64,000 nt of DNA from Euborellia annulipes (GCA_023213315.1 JAKCPI010004386.1:1-64000), one strand, 5' to 3'; shown: positions 41,747 through 52,319, counted from the stretch's first letter. Notes: generated by a model from the letters alone, not told the origin. Numbers and translations are program-made.

Positions 41747-41907
41747 TTACTTTGATTTTTCAAAAGGCCCAATGCTTTTTTAATGGGGAAATTGTTTGCG
41801 TGTACGCGTATACGAATCGTTAAATTCAATGAATTAATACAAAAATAAACTACCACCGAAATATGGAAAAAAGAAATCCCGGCGTGATGGTTAGTTCTCT
41901 TGAGTCG

Positions 41908-41970
41908 GAGCAAGTGCACTTGCTCTCGTTATCAAGTACTGTGCATGCACAGTACTTGATAACGAGAGCA
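41908..41970. repeat. Two overlapping perfect palindromes (18 bp and 50 bp)
   Basis: 41908-41925 is GAGCAAGTGCACTTGCTC. 41921-41970 is a perfect spacer-free 50-bp palindrome centred on GTGCATGCAC. No mismatches are visible. Confidence 0.95.
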
Positions 41971-41997
41971 GTCGAGACGTTAGACAATATTTATTTA

Positions 41998-42130
41998 AGG
42001 CCTTTTTCGGCAACGGAGGCCATATAGACCCGGTCTCTATTTATTGGTAGCCAATCCAATTGAAATAAATTGTCGCATGAGACTGGATGCGAACCCGCGA
42101 CACTTGGTACAAAAGGCCAGCACACTAACC
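41998..42130 (-). mobile_element. tRNA-derived SINE (minus strand)
   Basis: Minus strand: ATGGTTAGTGTGCTGGCC head, GTCGCGGGTTCGCATCC B box, GGATTGGCTACCAATAAAT linker and core GGCCTCCGTTGCCGAAAAAG. Its head is copied in inverted form at 43441-43503. Confidence 0.75.
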
Positions 42131-42475
42131 ATATACAATGATTATATTTTTAATAAATAATTAATAACAAAATGTGATCTGTAGTTAAAAATTGCCATAA
42201 TAAGAAATCCCCCCATCAAAATCCTTCCAATAGTTTCAGAGAATTTAAAATCAAAATCTCTCAATTATGAAATAAAAATAAAAAATAAAATAAAATCCCT
42301 CAATTATTTATTTATTCTTTTGGATTTTTATTGGATTGTTTACTTGCTGTCTATTTATTCGTTATTTTGTTCATCTATTTATTGAATTGTTTACCTATTT
42401 ATTTATTTATTTGCTATATTATTTATAGGTTTATTTATTTATTTATTAAGTTGTTTTTTGTTTATCTATTTATTT

Positions 42476-42711
42476 CTCATTCACACTCACAATTACACAC
42501 ACATTCACACTGTCTTTTCGGCAACTTAGGCCATTTAAGACTTTTGAGGATAACCGTTATGAATATATATTATTTAGGGCCCAGGCATTCTTATTTAAGT
42601 CATTTGGTATCCAAATGGCTTAAATAAAATCATCGGACTGCATGGGGTCCGAACCCGCGACGTTTGGTATACGAGGTTAGCACGCTAACCTCTACTCCAA
42701 GCCCCGAGGGC
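42476..42711 (-). mobile_element. SINE-T, full length, 12-bp TSD
   Basis: Minus-strand copy of the family at 15092-15350. It is flanked by ATCTATTTATTT (42464-42475 and 42712-42723). The target lies in a TTTA-rich minisatellite. The head has GGGTTCGGACC-like B box (complement near 42647). Confidence 0.85.
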
Positions 42712-42720
42712 ATCTATTTA

Positions 42721-42925
42721 TTTGTTATATAGTTTATTTATCGGTTTGATTTGTTATATTGTTTGTTGGTTTATTTATTTATTTATTAAGTTGTTTTTGT
42801 TTATCTATTTATTTGTTATATAGTTTATTTATCGGTTTGATTTGTTATATTGTTTGTTAGTTTATTCATCTATTTATTAAGTTGTTTTTGTTTATCTATT
42901 TATTTGTTATGTAGTTTATTTATTA
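42721..42925. repeat. Minisatellite, period about 91 bp
   Basis: TTTGTTATATAGTTTATTTA recurs at about 42721, 42812 and 42903 with TTTATTTA filler. The array also extends left of the SINE (42330-42475). Confidence 0.75.
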
Positions 42926-42959
42926 ATTTTTTTAAGATGGTTGCAAAATGTATATATTT

Positions 42960-43072
42960 ATCTTGTTATTGTCTTTGGTGCTCGATCTTGGGCTAAAGGG
43001 GGTTTTTGTGGCGCGTGTGGCCTTTGTTGTCGAAGCGCCTTACACCATTAATAATAATAATAATAATAATTT
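42960..43072 (+). mobile_element. Retroelement 3'-end-like fragment with (AAT)n tail
   Basis: A GC-richer stretch TGGCGCGTGTGGCC...GAAGCGCCTTACACC is followed directly by (AAT)8. This is the form of a 5'-truncated LINE or SINE 3' end. The parent element is not recognisable. Confidence 0.5.
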
Positions 43073-43503
43073 ATTTATTCTATTATTATTTTTAAAAATA
43101 ATTATATAAATAGAATTTTTTTATTTAATTTATTTATTTAGAACAAATTTGACATTTTATTTTAAAATTGAATTAATTAGGCCTAATTAATTTAAATATT
43201 ACTTAAATTTTCAAATTTTTTTCTAAATAAATAAATTTAAAAAAAATTTTAATTTATATAATTAATTATAAAATAAATGAGGGATTTAATTTTATTTTTA
43301 TTTTTATTTCACAATTGAGAGATTTTGATTTTTAAATTCTCTGAAACTATTGGAAGGATTTTGATGGGGGGATTTCTTATTATGGCAATTTTTAATTACA
43401 GATCACATTTTGTTATTAATTATTTATTAAAAATATAAATATTGTATATGGTTAGCGTGCTGGCCTTCTGTACCAAGTATCGCGGGTTCGCATCCAGTCT
43501 CAT

Positions 43504-44329
43504 TAATAAAATTATTTTTCAAAAGCCTTAATGAGTGTATTCATGTGCGACTATCAGTAAAACCCGCCAAAGGCGTACGGGTATTATGCAATAAATAAAA
43601 ATCTCAAAAGGGGCGTTTTTTTTCATTTAGATTCATTTATTTAAGATCTTTTTCAGCATCTAAGGCCAGCCAGTCATTTAATTATTATAGCAATGTTCAA
43701 ATCGTTCAATCAGATACAAAAACGACCGGCTCCCTTCAGGCGTAAAAACATCAAAAACAAAAAATTAATTTCTCACTAAAAATATTAAATTTAATTTTTA
43801 ATTAAAATAATTTTTTTTTTTTACGAATTTCCTTAAAAAAAAAAAAACAAGAGATGTTTCTTTCTCTCTCTATTATCAAAAAGCCATTAAACTAATTGAA
43901 CAATTTCTAAAAAGCTAATTATTAAGAGATCATCTTTCTATTAAAGGGACCTCTCTAACTGTAAATAAATTGAAATTTATCTCTTTTTTTTATTTTTTAA
44001 GAGAAGGAATTTCTAATCAAAAAAAAAAAAAAAATGTTTAGTCGACAAATGAAATGATTTCAGCAACAATAAAACGATTCAAATGGATTGATAATAATTA
44101 GATTCAAAGTTAATTTGAAAAACGATTTCAAAGTAGAGTGTGTGTGTGTGTGTTGATGTCTCTTTTTTTTTAATCGGATTTCAAAAGGCATTCCCTAAAT
44201 ATTTAAATATAAATATGCTACTGGGTGTTTATGAAATTGTTATACATAATCCATTCACGAATATGGAGATAATTTTATAATTGAAAAACTCAAACTATAA
44301 TTTTATTTAATTCAATTTAATTTATATCA
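43504..44329. other. AT-rich; SINE-core remnant at 43640-43670
   Basis: The complement of the SINE core (CTTTTTCAGCATCTAAGGCC) lies near 43643. The rest is homopolymer-rich and shows no gene. Confidence 0.45.
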
Positions 44330-44447
44330 TTAATTATATTAATTTAATTGTGAGATTTAATTTTACCTTGATGGACTCAAAAACTAATTGAAGAGAACTT
44401 TGCAGCCAGGAGATAAAAAATCTTTTATTTAATTTTTACTTGCCGAC

Positions 44448-44494
44448 GTTTCGGTCGTCTATCACGATCTTCATCAGGGCAAATAATTGTCAAC
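44448..44494 (-). ncRNA. Hammerhead motif, left arm (minus strand)
   Basis: TTTGCC-CTGATGA-A, GATCG...CGACC with one A-C mismatch, GAAA-C-GTC, GGCAAGT. Identical to the right-arm copy except for orientation. Confidence 0.7.
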
Positions 44495-44640
44495 AATAGG
44501 TATTTTAATGTTTACTGTAATCATATATAATTTCTTTTTTTAATTTTTATATGTATATAAATTATCATTTACTTGCTTGGATTCAATGTTCAATTGTATA
44601 TGATTACAGTAAACATTAAAATACCTATTGTTGACAATTA

Positions 44641-44685
44641 TTTGCCCTGATGAAGATCGTGATAGACGACCGAAACGTCGGCAAG
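44641..44685 (+). ncRNA. Hammerhead motif, right arm
   Basis: Core CTGATGA and GAAAC-GTC are intact. Stem II GATCG/CGACC has one mismatch around loop TGATAGA. Stem I is TTTGCC with GGCAAG (5-6 bp). Confidence 0.7.
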
Positions 44686-44895
44686 TAAAAATTAAATAAA
44701 AGATTTTTTTATTTAATCTCCTGGCTGCAAAGTTCCTTCGGCTTCCTGACTAATTGAAGAGTTTTTATGGGTTTTTTTTTATGTATAGGGAATTAACTAC
44801 ACTACAGGGAAAGGCATTTTGGATTTAAATCCATTCAGGATTTGGATTGAAATCACCTAACGATCTAGGAGGATATGGATTTTAAAACTCACATT

Positions 44896-45076
44896 CTTCG
44901 CCTTTAATTCGGGGTCAGCAGAGAATGGGTTTTTGCGATCTGTAAGGCCCGTCGCACGGTCTGAAAATATTGAAGGGAAGAGACTGACATGCAAGGATCT
45001 CAAGTACTGCCAAGTCCCAGCTAGGGTAGCTCGTGGTCGCCATCCACGTACCCACAAATTGCGGGCCCCTGAGCTT
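44896..45076 (-). mobile_element. Short RNA retrocopy with 14-bp TSD; 5S-like box
   Basis: TTAAAACTCACATT (44882-44895) and TTAAAATTCACATT (45077-45090) flank a 181-bp GC-rich insert. On the minus strand it has GGGTACGTGGATGGCGACCA, which resembles the box C region of 5S rRNA (GTACTTGGATGGGNGACC), followed by unrelated sequence. It may be a 5S-derived SINE or another small RNA copy. No A tail is visible. Confidence 0.55.
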
Positions 45077-45915
45077 TTAAAATTCACATTAATAAAGTTT
45101 CTTTAAATTGTGTATATATATCATTAATTATAATAATTTAATTGTGAGATTTAATTTTTCATTTTTGCCTACTAATTGAAGAGTTTGTGTGGGCTTTTTT
45201 TATCTATAGGGAATTTTCTACAATTAGGTTGTCTACAGGAAAATAAATTTTGGATTTAAATCCCTAAATTGGATCTAGGTTTAACGATTTAGGTTGAAAT
45301 CGCCTAAAGATCTAGAAGAATATGAACTAAATCCTTGTCAATGGAATTTTAAAAATCATATTAATATATGCCAATTTTTTTTTTTTTTAATTTTTTTATA
45401 TATCCTTAATTAGAGCAATTTAATTGGGAGATTTAATTTCTAAATTTTGCTCTGATACACTTAAAAATCTAAGTGAAGAATATTTATGGGTTTTTTTTTT
45501 ATGTATAGGGAATTAACTACACTTGGGGTTTCTACAGGGAAAGGCATTTTGGATTTAAATCCATTCAGGATTAAGGTTTTGGATTGAAATCACCTAAAAA
45601 TCTAGGAGGATATGAACTCCTCTTTCTATGGATTTTAAAAATCAAATTAATATATGCCAAGTTCCTTTAAATTTATTAATATATCATTAATTATTGTAAT
45701 TTAATTGTGATATTTAATTTTTAAAATTTTACCTGATGGGAATGAACTTAAAAACTAATTGAATTGAATTTTTATGGGCTTTTTTGTGAAATGGGAATTA
45801 ACTCCACTTGGAGTGTGTACATCCCTAAATCCAATCCGGGATTTAGGATTTGGATTGAAATCCAAATTCTTCCTAAACTAAATCCTTTTCTAAGGGTTTT
45901 GGATTTTAAAACACA

Positions 45916-46139
45916 GAAACAGGCAATTTTAATTAATATGAAGAAGATTACATCTTTTTTTTTGTTCTTTAATGTTAGTGTTTTCTGTTCATCCTATATA
46001 GATAAATAATTGTAAGCTCTCTCTCTCTCACACACAAACGTTGTCGGATCCTCTAAATAACAGCATTAGTGTCGACTGACACGTGTAATATTTAACAAGA
46101 AATGAAATTGATAAATGTACGAGGGAGCGAGTGTGTGTG

Positions 46140-46176
<37 letters not shown>

Positions 46177-46611
46177 AGAGGCCAAAGCGATTAACAGATG
46201 AAATTTTTAGTTCAATTTTCAAAACATTTTAATTTTTTTTAATAAATAATGAGGATTATCATATTAACTCATATAAAGCGCTAGCGACTCACTTCCGTTG
46301 TATATGTCTGTTTATCACTCCCCCTTATTGACCACAGTCAGAGGAAACAGAGTTAGAGAGAGAAATTTAAAACTTTAAAATTTTCCACATTTTATTTATG
46401 AAATTTCGTACATTAGTTTCAGAGAAATTAAAATAAAATAAAATCTTCCAATTTTTTTTTATTTATAATAAAATTTTACTTTATTATTGGATATTATTAC
46501 ATTACATATGGAGAGAGATTTAAATTGAGCTTATAAAATTATAAGCAGAAAAAAATAAGAAAAATTTTCAGGTACAAATTTCGAAAAATTTAAAAATATT
46601 TAAGATTACTA
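45916..46611. other. Single-copy-like; (GT)n at 46141-46175
   Basis: Contains a long GT microsatellite and CT/CA tracts near 46020. No gene was recognised. Confidence 0.4.
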
Positions 46612-46829
46612 GCCATAAAGCTCCTAAAAATAAACTCTGAACTATCACCGAAATATTAAAAAAAAAAATCCCCATCAAAATCCTTCCAATAGTTTAAGAG
46701 TATTAAAAAATTAAAATAAAATCTCTCAATTATTATTCTATAATTAATTATATAAATTAAATTTTTATTGAATTTATATAATTAGATAAAAACCCAAGGT
46801 TAACATAACCACGCGGTAAAATATTATCA

Positions 46830-46902
46830 GCCGAAATAGCTCAGTTGGGAGAGCGTTAGACTGAAGATCTAAAGGTCCCTGGTTCGATCCCGGGTTTCGG
46901 CA
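46830..46902 (+). tRNA. tRNA-Phe (GAA)
   Basis: The 73-nt cloverleaf is complete. Acceptor GCCGAAA pairs with TTTCGGC, discriminator A. D arm GCTC-AGTTGGGA-GAGC, anticodon stem TTAGA/TCTAA with loop CTGAAGA (anticodon GAA), T arm CCTGG-TTCGATC-CCGGG with one G-T or mismatch position at the base. A and B boxes are intact and an eight-T terminator follows within three bases of the 3' end. No intron, no encoded CCA. Probably functional. Confidence 0.95.
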
Positions 46903-47055
46903 GATTTTTTTTCCTTCCGAGATTAATAATAAAAAGTAATAAAAAAATGGACTTCGGCGAGCAAGTGGGTCCATGGGGCGCAGCAGTTATTTTATTTTGA
47001 AAAATGAAGTCCATTTTTTTTACTTTTTATTATTAATCTCGGAAGGAAAAAAATC

Positions 47056-47128
47056 TGCCGAAACCCGGGATCGAACCAGGGACCTTTAGATCTTCAGTCT
47101 AACGCTCTCCCAACTGAGCTATTTCGGC
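47056..47128 (-). tRNA. tRNA-Phe (GAA), second copy
   Basis: Identical to 46830-46902, on the opposite strand, so the two genes converge with 153 bp between their 3' ends. A T run follows the 3' end on the minus strand (complement of 47047-47053). It lies on the right arm of the palindrome. Confidence 0.95.
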
Positions 47129-47530
47129 TGATAACATTTCACCTCGTGGCTATGTTAACCTTGGGTTTTTATGTTAAATTTTAAACATTGAATCTCTTCT
47201 CTAATTAAATAAATTTAATAAAAATTTAATTTAATTTAATTATAGAATAATTTTTATTTTTATTTTTTAATGAAATAAATTCCAATTAAATTTCCAAATT
47301 CTTTCTAAATAAATAAATTAAAAAAAAATATGGGGAAAAATAGTATAATTAATTAAAGAATAATAATTGAGGGATTTTATTTTATTTTAATTTTTATTTA
47401 ATTAATTGAGAGATTTTGATTTTAAATTCTCTGAAACTATTGGAAGGATTTTGATGGGGATTTTTTTCCAATATTTTTTCTGTGATAGGCCTAGTTAAGA
47501 GTTTATTTTTATGGGCTTCACGGCCAAACT

Positions 47531-48540
47531 TAAATTTTTTTTTTTATTTCTTACAATTTTCTTCTTCTTCTTCTATCCTTGCCCTTATTTTTCCTGCGGT
47601 GCGGGGTCGGGTTTTCTTACAAAATTTATAAGCTCAATTTAAATAAACCTTTCACTATCTCCATAAGTAATGTAATACTATCCAATAATAAAGGGCAAAA
47701 TTTTATTATAAATAATACTTAAATTTTTCTTTTTCTTTTCTCTGAACTAATGTACCAAATTTCTTGAGGAAAATTTTTTTTTTTTGTTGTATTTCATTTT
47801 AGAGTGTCTCAAATTAAAATTGATTTTCACTTTTTGTTTAAATACAAACAAATTCGTTATATACTTAAATACAAACAAATTGATAAGGCCCTCGACATAT
47901 TGTTACCAATATCATTTCAATCAAGCTGAGAGGCGCCGAGGAATCAGCGTGTGGAACGTCACCTGGTACACAATATTTTTTAAAATACATGCTTTAAACC
48001 CTCAGCAGCCGAAAGAAACAAAATAAAATTTTTGTACATAACATCTATTGTAAAAGGCGTTGATGGTCACATCAATAGGGGGGGGGGGGTTTCTCCCCCT
48101 GTAGATCCGTCACATACAAACAACGATGAAGAAAATTTTTTGTATAAATCTCGCAATAATGAATTGTTTCTATTTATAATAATTATATGCTCATTTCAAC
48201 ATTAATCTCAGAAACTAATGTCCTCTCTCTCTTTTTTTTTTCTTAATCAAATCTTTTCTTTAAATGCATTAATAAATCATTTCAAAAAAACCCATGTATA
48301 TAAAATTTGAAGGGTTTATTAACGCAAAGGCGTTGGTGGGTTCTTTCTTTTTTTTTTTTTTTGATTAAATTTCCATGCTTCTAAACTAAGTGAGTGTTAA
48401 ACGATCAGTGCGAGATTACATTCTTCGGAATAAAAAAAAAAAAAAAAAAATTCTTTCAACGTCTAAATAATAAGAGATTGAATTTTTTTTCTTTTTTTTT
48501 CCCTTAAACTTTCCGGTTGGCACCCAGCATGGGGTTAAGG
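47531..48540. other. AT-rich, unrecognised
   Basis: G run near 48080, T runs near 48228 and 48346, A run near 48432. No gene. Confidence 0.4.
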
Positions 48541-49084
48541 GATGGGGGAGGGGGGGGGGGACTTCACACCTGAGTTAATCATCTTTTTTCACCTTCCTTC
48601 TTCTCACCGACCGACGACCGGTTCATATGAACCTCCCCCCTCCCCCCCCCCTCCCTCAAAACAATCTGTCTTTTCTACCTCTCTCTTTGGGTATCTTCAT
48701 TGTCCACACACACACACAGACACATTCATATAAATATATCTATTACTTGGACACGCATTTCAGAATTTATTAACTAATAAAAAAAAAATATATATATATA
48801 TATGAAATTGAGTATAAATATTTTTCAAAATATAAATTAATAATATTACAAGAATAAATTTATAAAATATAAAAAAATAAATTCTTGACAGGGAAGAGAA
48901 AAATTTTATTTAAACATTAACAACATTATTCAATTTTGTTTCTTTTTTTATTTAATCTCAATATATTTGCCGTCTGACTTCGGCGGACTTTGCGTTTAGA
49001 AAAAAAAACTATATTTGAATTAGTGGTCTTAATTTCTTTTGAATTTTGTGAGTCAAAGGTTAATCTAATTTTTAGTAAAATTTT
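48541..49084. other. Single-copy-like with G, C and CA tracts
   Basis: GGGGGAGGGGGGGGGG near 48545, C runs near 48637, (CA)n near 48705. No repeat end and no gene. Confidence 0.4.
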
Positions 49085-49384
49085 AATACATAAAATAAAC
49101 CGAAAAAAAAAAATCCCCCATCAAAATCCTTCCAATAGTTTCAGAGAATTTAAAATCAAAATCTCTCAATTATGAAATAAAAATTAAAATAAAATAAAAT
49201 CCCTCAATTATTATTCTATAATTAATTTTATAAATAATTTTTTTTTTTTTTAATTTATTTATTTAGAAAGAATTAAAAAATTTAATTAGAATTTATTTCA
49301 TTAAAGAGAAGATATAAGCAAATATTTTAAATTTAACATAAAAAAAACCCAAGGTTAACATTACCACGAGGTAAATTATTACGA
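49085..49384 (+). repeat. Repeat unit upstream of the third tRNA-Phe
   Basis: Matches the left arm of the 46.6-47.5 kb palindrome in the same order: ATCAAAATCCTTCCAATAGT, AATCTCTCAATTATGA, ACCCAAGGTTAACATTACCA. The first 120 bp are also the sequence in the arms of the foldback at 42.2/43.3 kb. Confidence 0.8.
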
Positions 49385-49457
49385 GCCGAAATAGCTCAGT
49401 TGGGAGAGCGTTAGACTGAAGATCTAAAGGTCCCTGGTTCGATCCCGGGTTTCGGCA
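49385..49457 (+). tRNA. tRNA-Phe (GAA), third copy
   Basis: Identical over 73 nt to the two copies 2.3-2.6 kb upstream. A run of 18 T follows immediately after AA. The conserved 5' flank shows that gene and flank were duplicated together. Confidence 0.95.
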
Positions 49458-49544
49458 ATTTTTTTTTTTTTTTTTTAAGATTAATAATAAATATAGACTT
49501 AAAAAAAACATGAAAATCATTTTTGAAAATCTATATATAATAAT

Positions 49545-49850
49545 AGCGGAGTGTCCGTCCGTCTGTCCGTCTGAAACGCTCTGTTTAACCAACTTCCCGT
49601 TGGAATTTTGGAACGAAATTTTACAGTCTTATAGAGGATGTTATGGAGAGTCCTAGAAAAATACTCGGGTCCGCAAATTCTCAAAAGGGGAAGCGCAAAA
49701 AAAAATTTTAGACATTTGCCCATGGGTAAAATTAAAGCTTTAATTATAATGATTGAAAAATTGAGGCACTTGATTAAGAAAAGGCGAGGGTCCGCCGCAG
49801 GCGGGCCCGAGCCAGCTGGAGGGGCGTCCGTTCCGCCCGCCAAAGGCGGT
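49545..49850. repeat. Repeat with CTCGGGTCCGC and GGCGGGCCCGAGCCAG motifs
   Basis: The order of motifs (GTCCGTCCGTCTGTCCGTC, TAGAGGATGTTATGGAGAG, AATACTCGGGTCC, GGGTCCGCCGCAGGCGGGCC) parallels the tract at 14.78-14.95 and 15.59 kb. Short stems CCGCCGCAGGCGG and CCGCCAAAGGCGG occur. Type unknown. Confidence 0.5.
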
Positions 49851-50434
49851 AATTTTCAATCCCCCCCCCCCGTCTTTTTTCCTTAAATAACAATAATCAA
49901 TAAACACGATTATTGCGTATTTGATCATCACTCGACCCATTTATTATATTCCGCCCATCAAGTGTAGGAGAGAGATTAGATTTTTTTTTTTGTTTGTAAT
50001 CGTGTTTTAGAATCAGCCCCTTCCTTCTTCCTCTTCCTTTTTTTTTTTTTTTTATTTCAAGGGGGTGTGAAGACTGTCCATCAGGGTCACGCCTACCCCC
50101 CACCTTTCTAACGCCCCATGCAACTCGCGGAGGCTAAATTGCCTTTTCTATTTTCGTGGATCATTATATAGGGTGTCTGAGAATGAACTTAGAAAAAAAA
50201 ATAAAGAATTAAGACAACTTAATTTAGGTATTATTATTTAAAAATCATTCTAGGTTGTTTTTTTTTTTGAGATTTATTTAAATTATTGCGCGAAACTAAA
50301 CTTAATTTTTAATAAAGATATTATTTTGTAAGCTATTCCCCCTCCCTACCCCACCTAAGGTGTGTTCTATGCGACCGACCAGTCACACCAGATTTTTCAA
50401 ATAAAAATCTTGTAAATATGCCTGTTTTTATTCA
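49851..50434. other. Unrecognised; half R-HP hairpin at 50365-50400
   Basis: C run near 49860, T runs near 49980 and 50037. ATGCGACCGACCAGTCACAC plus AGATTTTTC near 50368 matches one hairpin arm of R-HP. Confidence 0.45.
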
Positions 50435-50862
50435 TCTACCGGCACCTCGTGAAGTTAGATCATATTTCCTATCTCTAACTCCTCCTACTGCGTTCGTTTC
50501 TATCTAGTGAACTAATCCTTATTACCGGTTCCACCCGGTTACTTTTATCCAATCTCTTCTATGCTAGTGAGAATGTCCTAGTTTGAGGAGGCACTCCCGT
50601 AGCACCGACTCCTTTCGAAGAATGCATCACTGAGAGGGAATCTTCTTTACGTCCCTTCCACAGGACGGGATGTCACAGCAACTCCCTCTCCTCGTAGAGT
50701 TGCTGGTGGCTGTTGTAGTAAGATCCAATATTCCAATCCAGTGCCTGCTTGAGGATTTGTTTGCATTAAATAAATATTTTCATTTAATGAAAAATCCCGC
50801 ACGCTCAGGGTTTGAACAGGGATCTTCTTTGTAGAAACCCTAGCTCGCTACATCACCGAGGT
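50435..50862 (-). mobile_element. SINE-L, 3'-truncated
   Basis: Runs from CATCTACCGGCACCTCGTG (3' part of the element) to the head, with the B box complement GGGTTTGAACAGGG near 50806 and head end near 50862. Confidence 0.85.
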
Positions 50863-51600
50863 CTGTAATAAATTGCAATTAATTCGGGAGCGATGATAAT
50901 AATTTTTATAGGTTGACTACTTTCTCTTAATAATTCTTTAAAATTACTTAATCCGGAACGTTTCGGAAAATGTCTTCATCCCTTTAAGCTAGAAATATAT
51001 TATGCATTCTATTTAATGAATGCTTATAAAAATTAAAAACATATGAGATCAAATTAATCAGAAACACTAGGTGATATGTTTCAAGAATGAGACGAAATGA
51101 GTACTTAGCTTAGAGGGGATAATAAGGTGGAATTTAAGCACAAATCCCCCTCCCCTCCTCTCCTAGTTGCGCCACTGCTTCGAAATAAAAGTTTTCATGA
51201 ATATTTCAATCATTATTGAGGGGTGAAATTCTATGATGTACATTCCATCGTTTATGTTTATATAAAAAATAACACTATCTATTTTATTTTATTTATTTAT
51301 TTTTTTTTGTATATTTACAATTTAGCGGATTGTTTAAAAAAAAATAGAGTAAACGAGCAAGTAGTTAGAGAATTGGTTACTGTTTTTTTTTTTTTTTTTT
51401 TTGACTATTTAAAAGTTTTTTTGGGAAAATGTCGAATAATAAAAAAAATTCCTATATTGCCGAACACCCCAGGAACTGAGATAAAAATCCCAAGTTCTTT
51501 AACTGGGAAATTCCTCTAAATTGGTTAATCCGGAACCTGCTGCATGGTGTGGAGGAGCTGGGAAGAAGGTTCTTATGAATTTTTTTTTTTGAATTTTAAA
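50863..51600. other. AT-rich, scattered repeat ends
   Basis: ACACTAGGTGATATGTTTCA at 51064 is a foldback-family end, and CTAGTTGCGCCACTGCTTCG near 51161 is a hAT-like end without partner. No gene. Confidence 0.45.
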
Positions 51601-52319
51601 TAAAGATACACTTCATTGGGAATATAATATTTCATATTTAGCGAGAATTTAGTCTCTGGGATAAATAATTTAAAAATTTTTTTTTTTGGGCTCCACTCAA
51701 ATTCATTTTTTCTTTTCCTGTGCTATAGAGCATAGATAAATAATTACCATTTCTATTATTAGAAATTCTAATAGAGAGACCACACAGGATATATATATAT
51801 AGAAAAAAAATAAATATTTTTTTAGGTAAATGAAATTAATTTTAAAAAAATTTTATACTCCGTAATCGAGTTATTCATTCGTTGTATAATCATCTCTTCC
51901 CCCCTCCCCTCTACCATTGAAATTTAATCTTGCATGGTTATTAACTAACAAAATTACTAACATACAGGATAGTTACTTAGTCGGAACTAAATAACGAGAT
52001 AATAACATATTGAAATTTCAATCATGGCTTATATTTTAAAATAATAATAAAAAAAAAAAAACAATAAAGGGATTTTTATTAAAGTAAATAAAAAGAATAT
52101 GTAATTATATATTATTTGAAACTAAGACATACCCTATGATTTTATTAAAATTATTATTTATTTATTTTTTAATCAAAAAATTATTAAATTGAATATACAC
52201 AAAAATTGTTATAATTTCAGTGAGGCTTGTCACAATCCCGGAATTGGCGGGAAATAAAATGCATGTTTAGATCAAAGCAATGAAGTTGGCTGTTGATTTA
52301 AGCAAAAGGAATACTGTAA
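51601..52319. other. AT-rich, unrecognised
   Basis: A/T homopolymers and (AT)n near 51790. No gene or repeat end. Confidence 0.4.

Larger units (their letters stand above)
42068..43503. repeat. Large foldback, ~240-bp arms
   Basis: The left arm 42068-42312 (ATGAGACTGGATGCGAACC, AAAATCCTTCCAATAGTTTC) is the reverse complement of 43262-43503 with few differences. The loop contains a minisatellite, SINE-T 42476-42711 and an (AAT)n-tailed piece. Confidence 0.8.
44396..44748 (+). mobile_element. Foldback Penelope-like insertion with 13-bp TSD
   Basis: ACTAATTGAAGAG flanks both sides (44383-44395, 44749-44761). The arms, about 150 bp and nearly identical, each contain a hammerhead motif (44448-44494 minus; 44641-44685 plus). 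The ends match CTCCTGGCTGCAAAGT. A 14-nt extension is on the right only. The loop contains TCATTTACTTGCTTGG, seen in complement in 25593-25821. Confidence 0.85.
44330..45915 (+). repeat. Tandem array, four units of about 300 bp
   Basis: Each unit has TAATTGAAGAGTTTTTATGG, TAGGGAATTAACTACAC, GGATTTAAATCC and GATTGAAATCACCTAA. They begin near 44380, 45170, 45470 and 45755. The first unit is split by two insertions (44396-44748 and 44896-45076). Confidence 0.75.
46612..47530. repeat. ~900-bp palindrome carrying two tRNA-Phe genes
   Basis: The left arm (about 46612-46954) and right arm (about 47006-47530) are reverse complements with a ~51-nt loop. Shared landmarks are ATCAAAATCCTTCCAATAGT, ACCCAAGGTTAACATA, the tRNA, and TTAATAATAAAAAGTAAT. 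Outer parts show indels, and the inner ~170 bp are almost identical. Confidence 0.85.

Noticed and set aside
49293..49592. Minus-strand frames containing CRNPGSNQGPLDLQSNALP (also near 46774)
   Set aside because: These are antisense translations of the tRNA-Phe genes.
50940..50985. Minus-strand GATGAAGACATTTTCCGAAACGTT as a hammerhead motif
   Set aside because: The CTGA block and stem II are missing, so it is only a possible relic.
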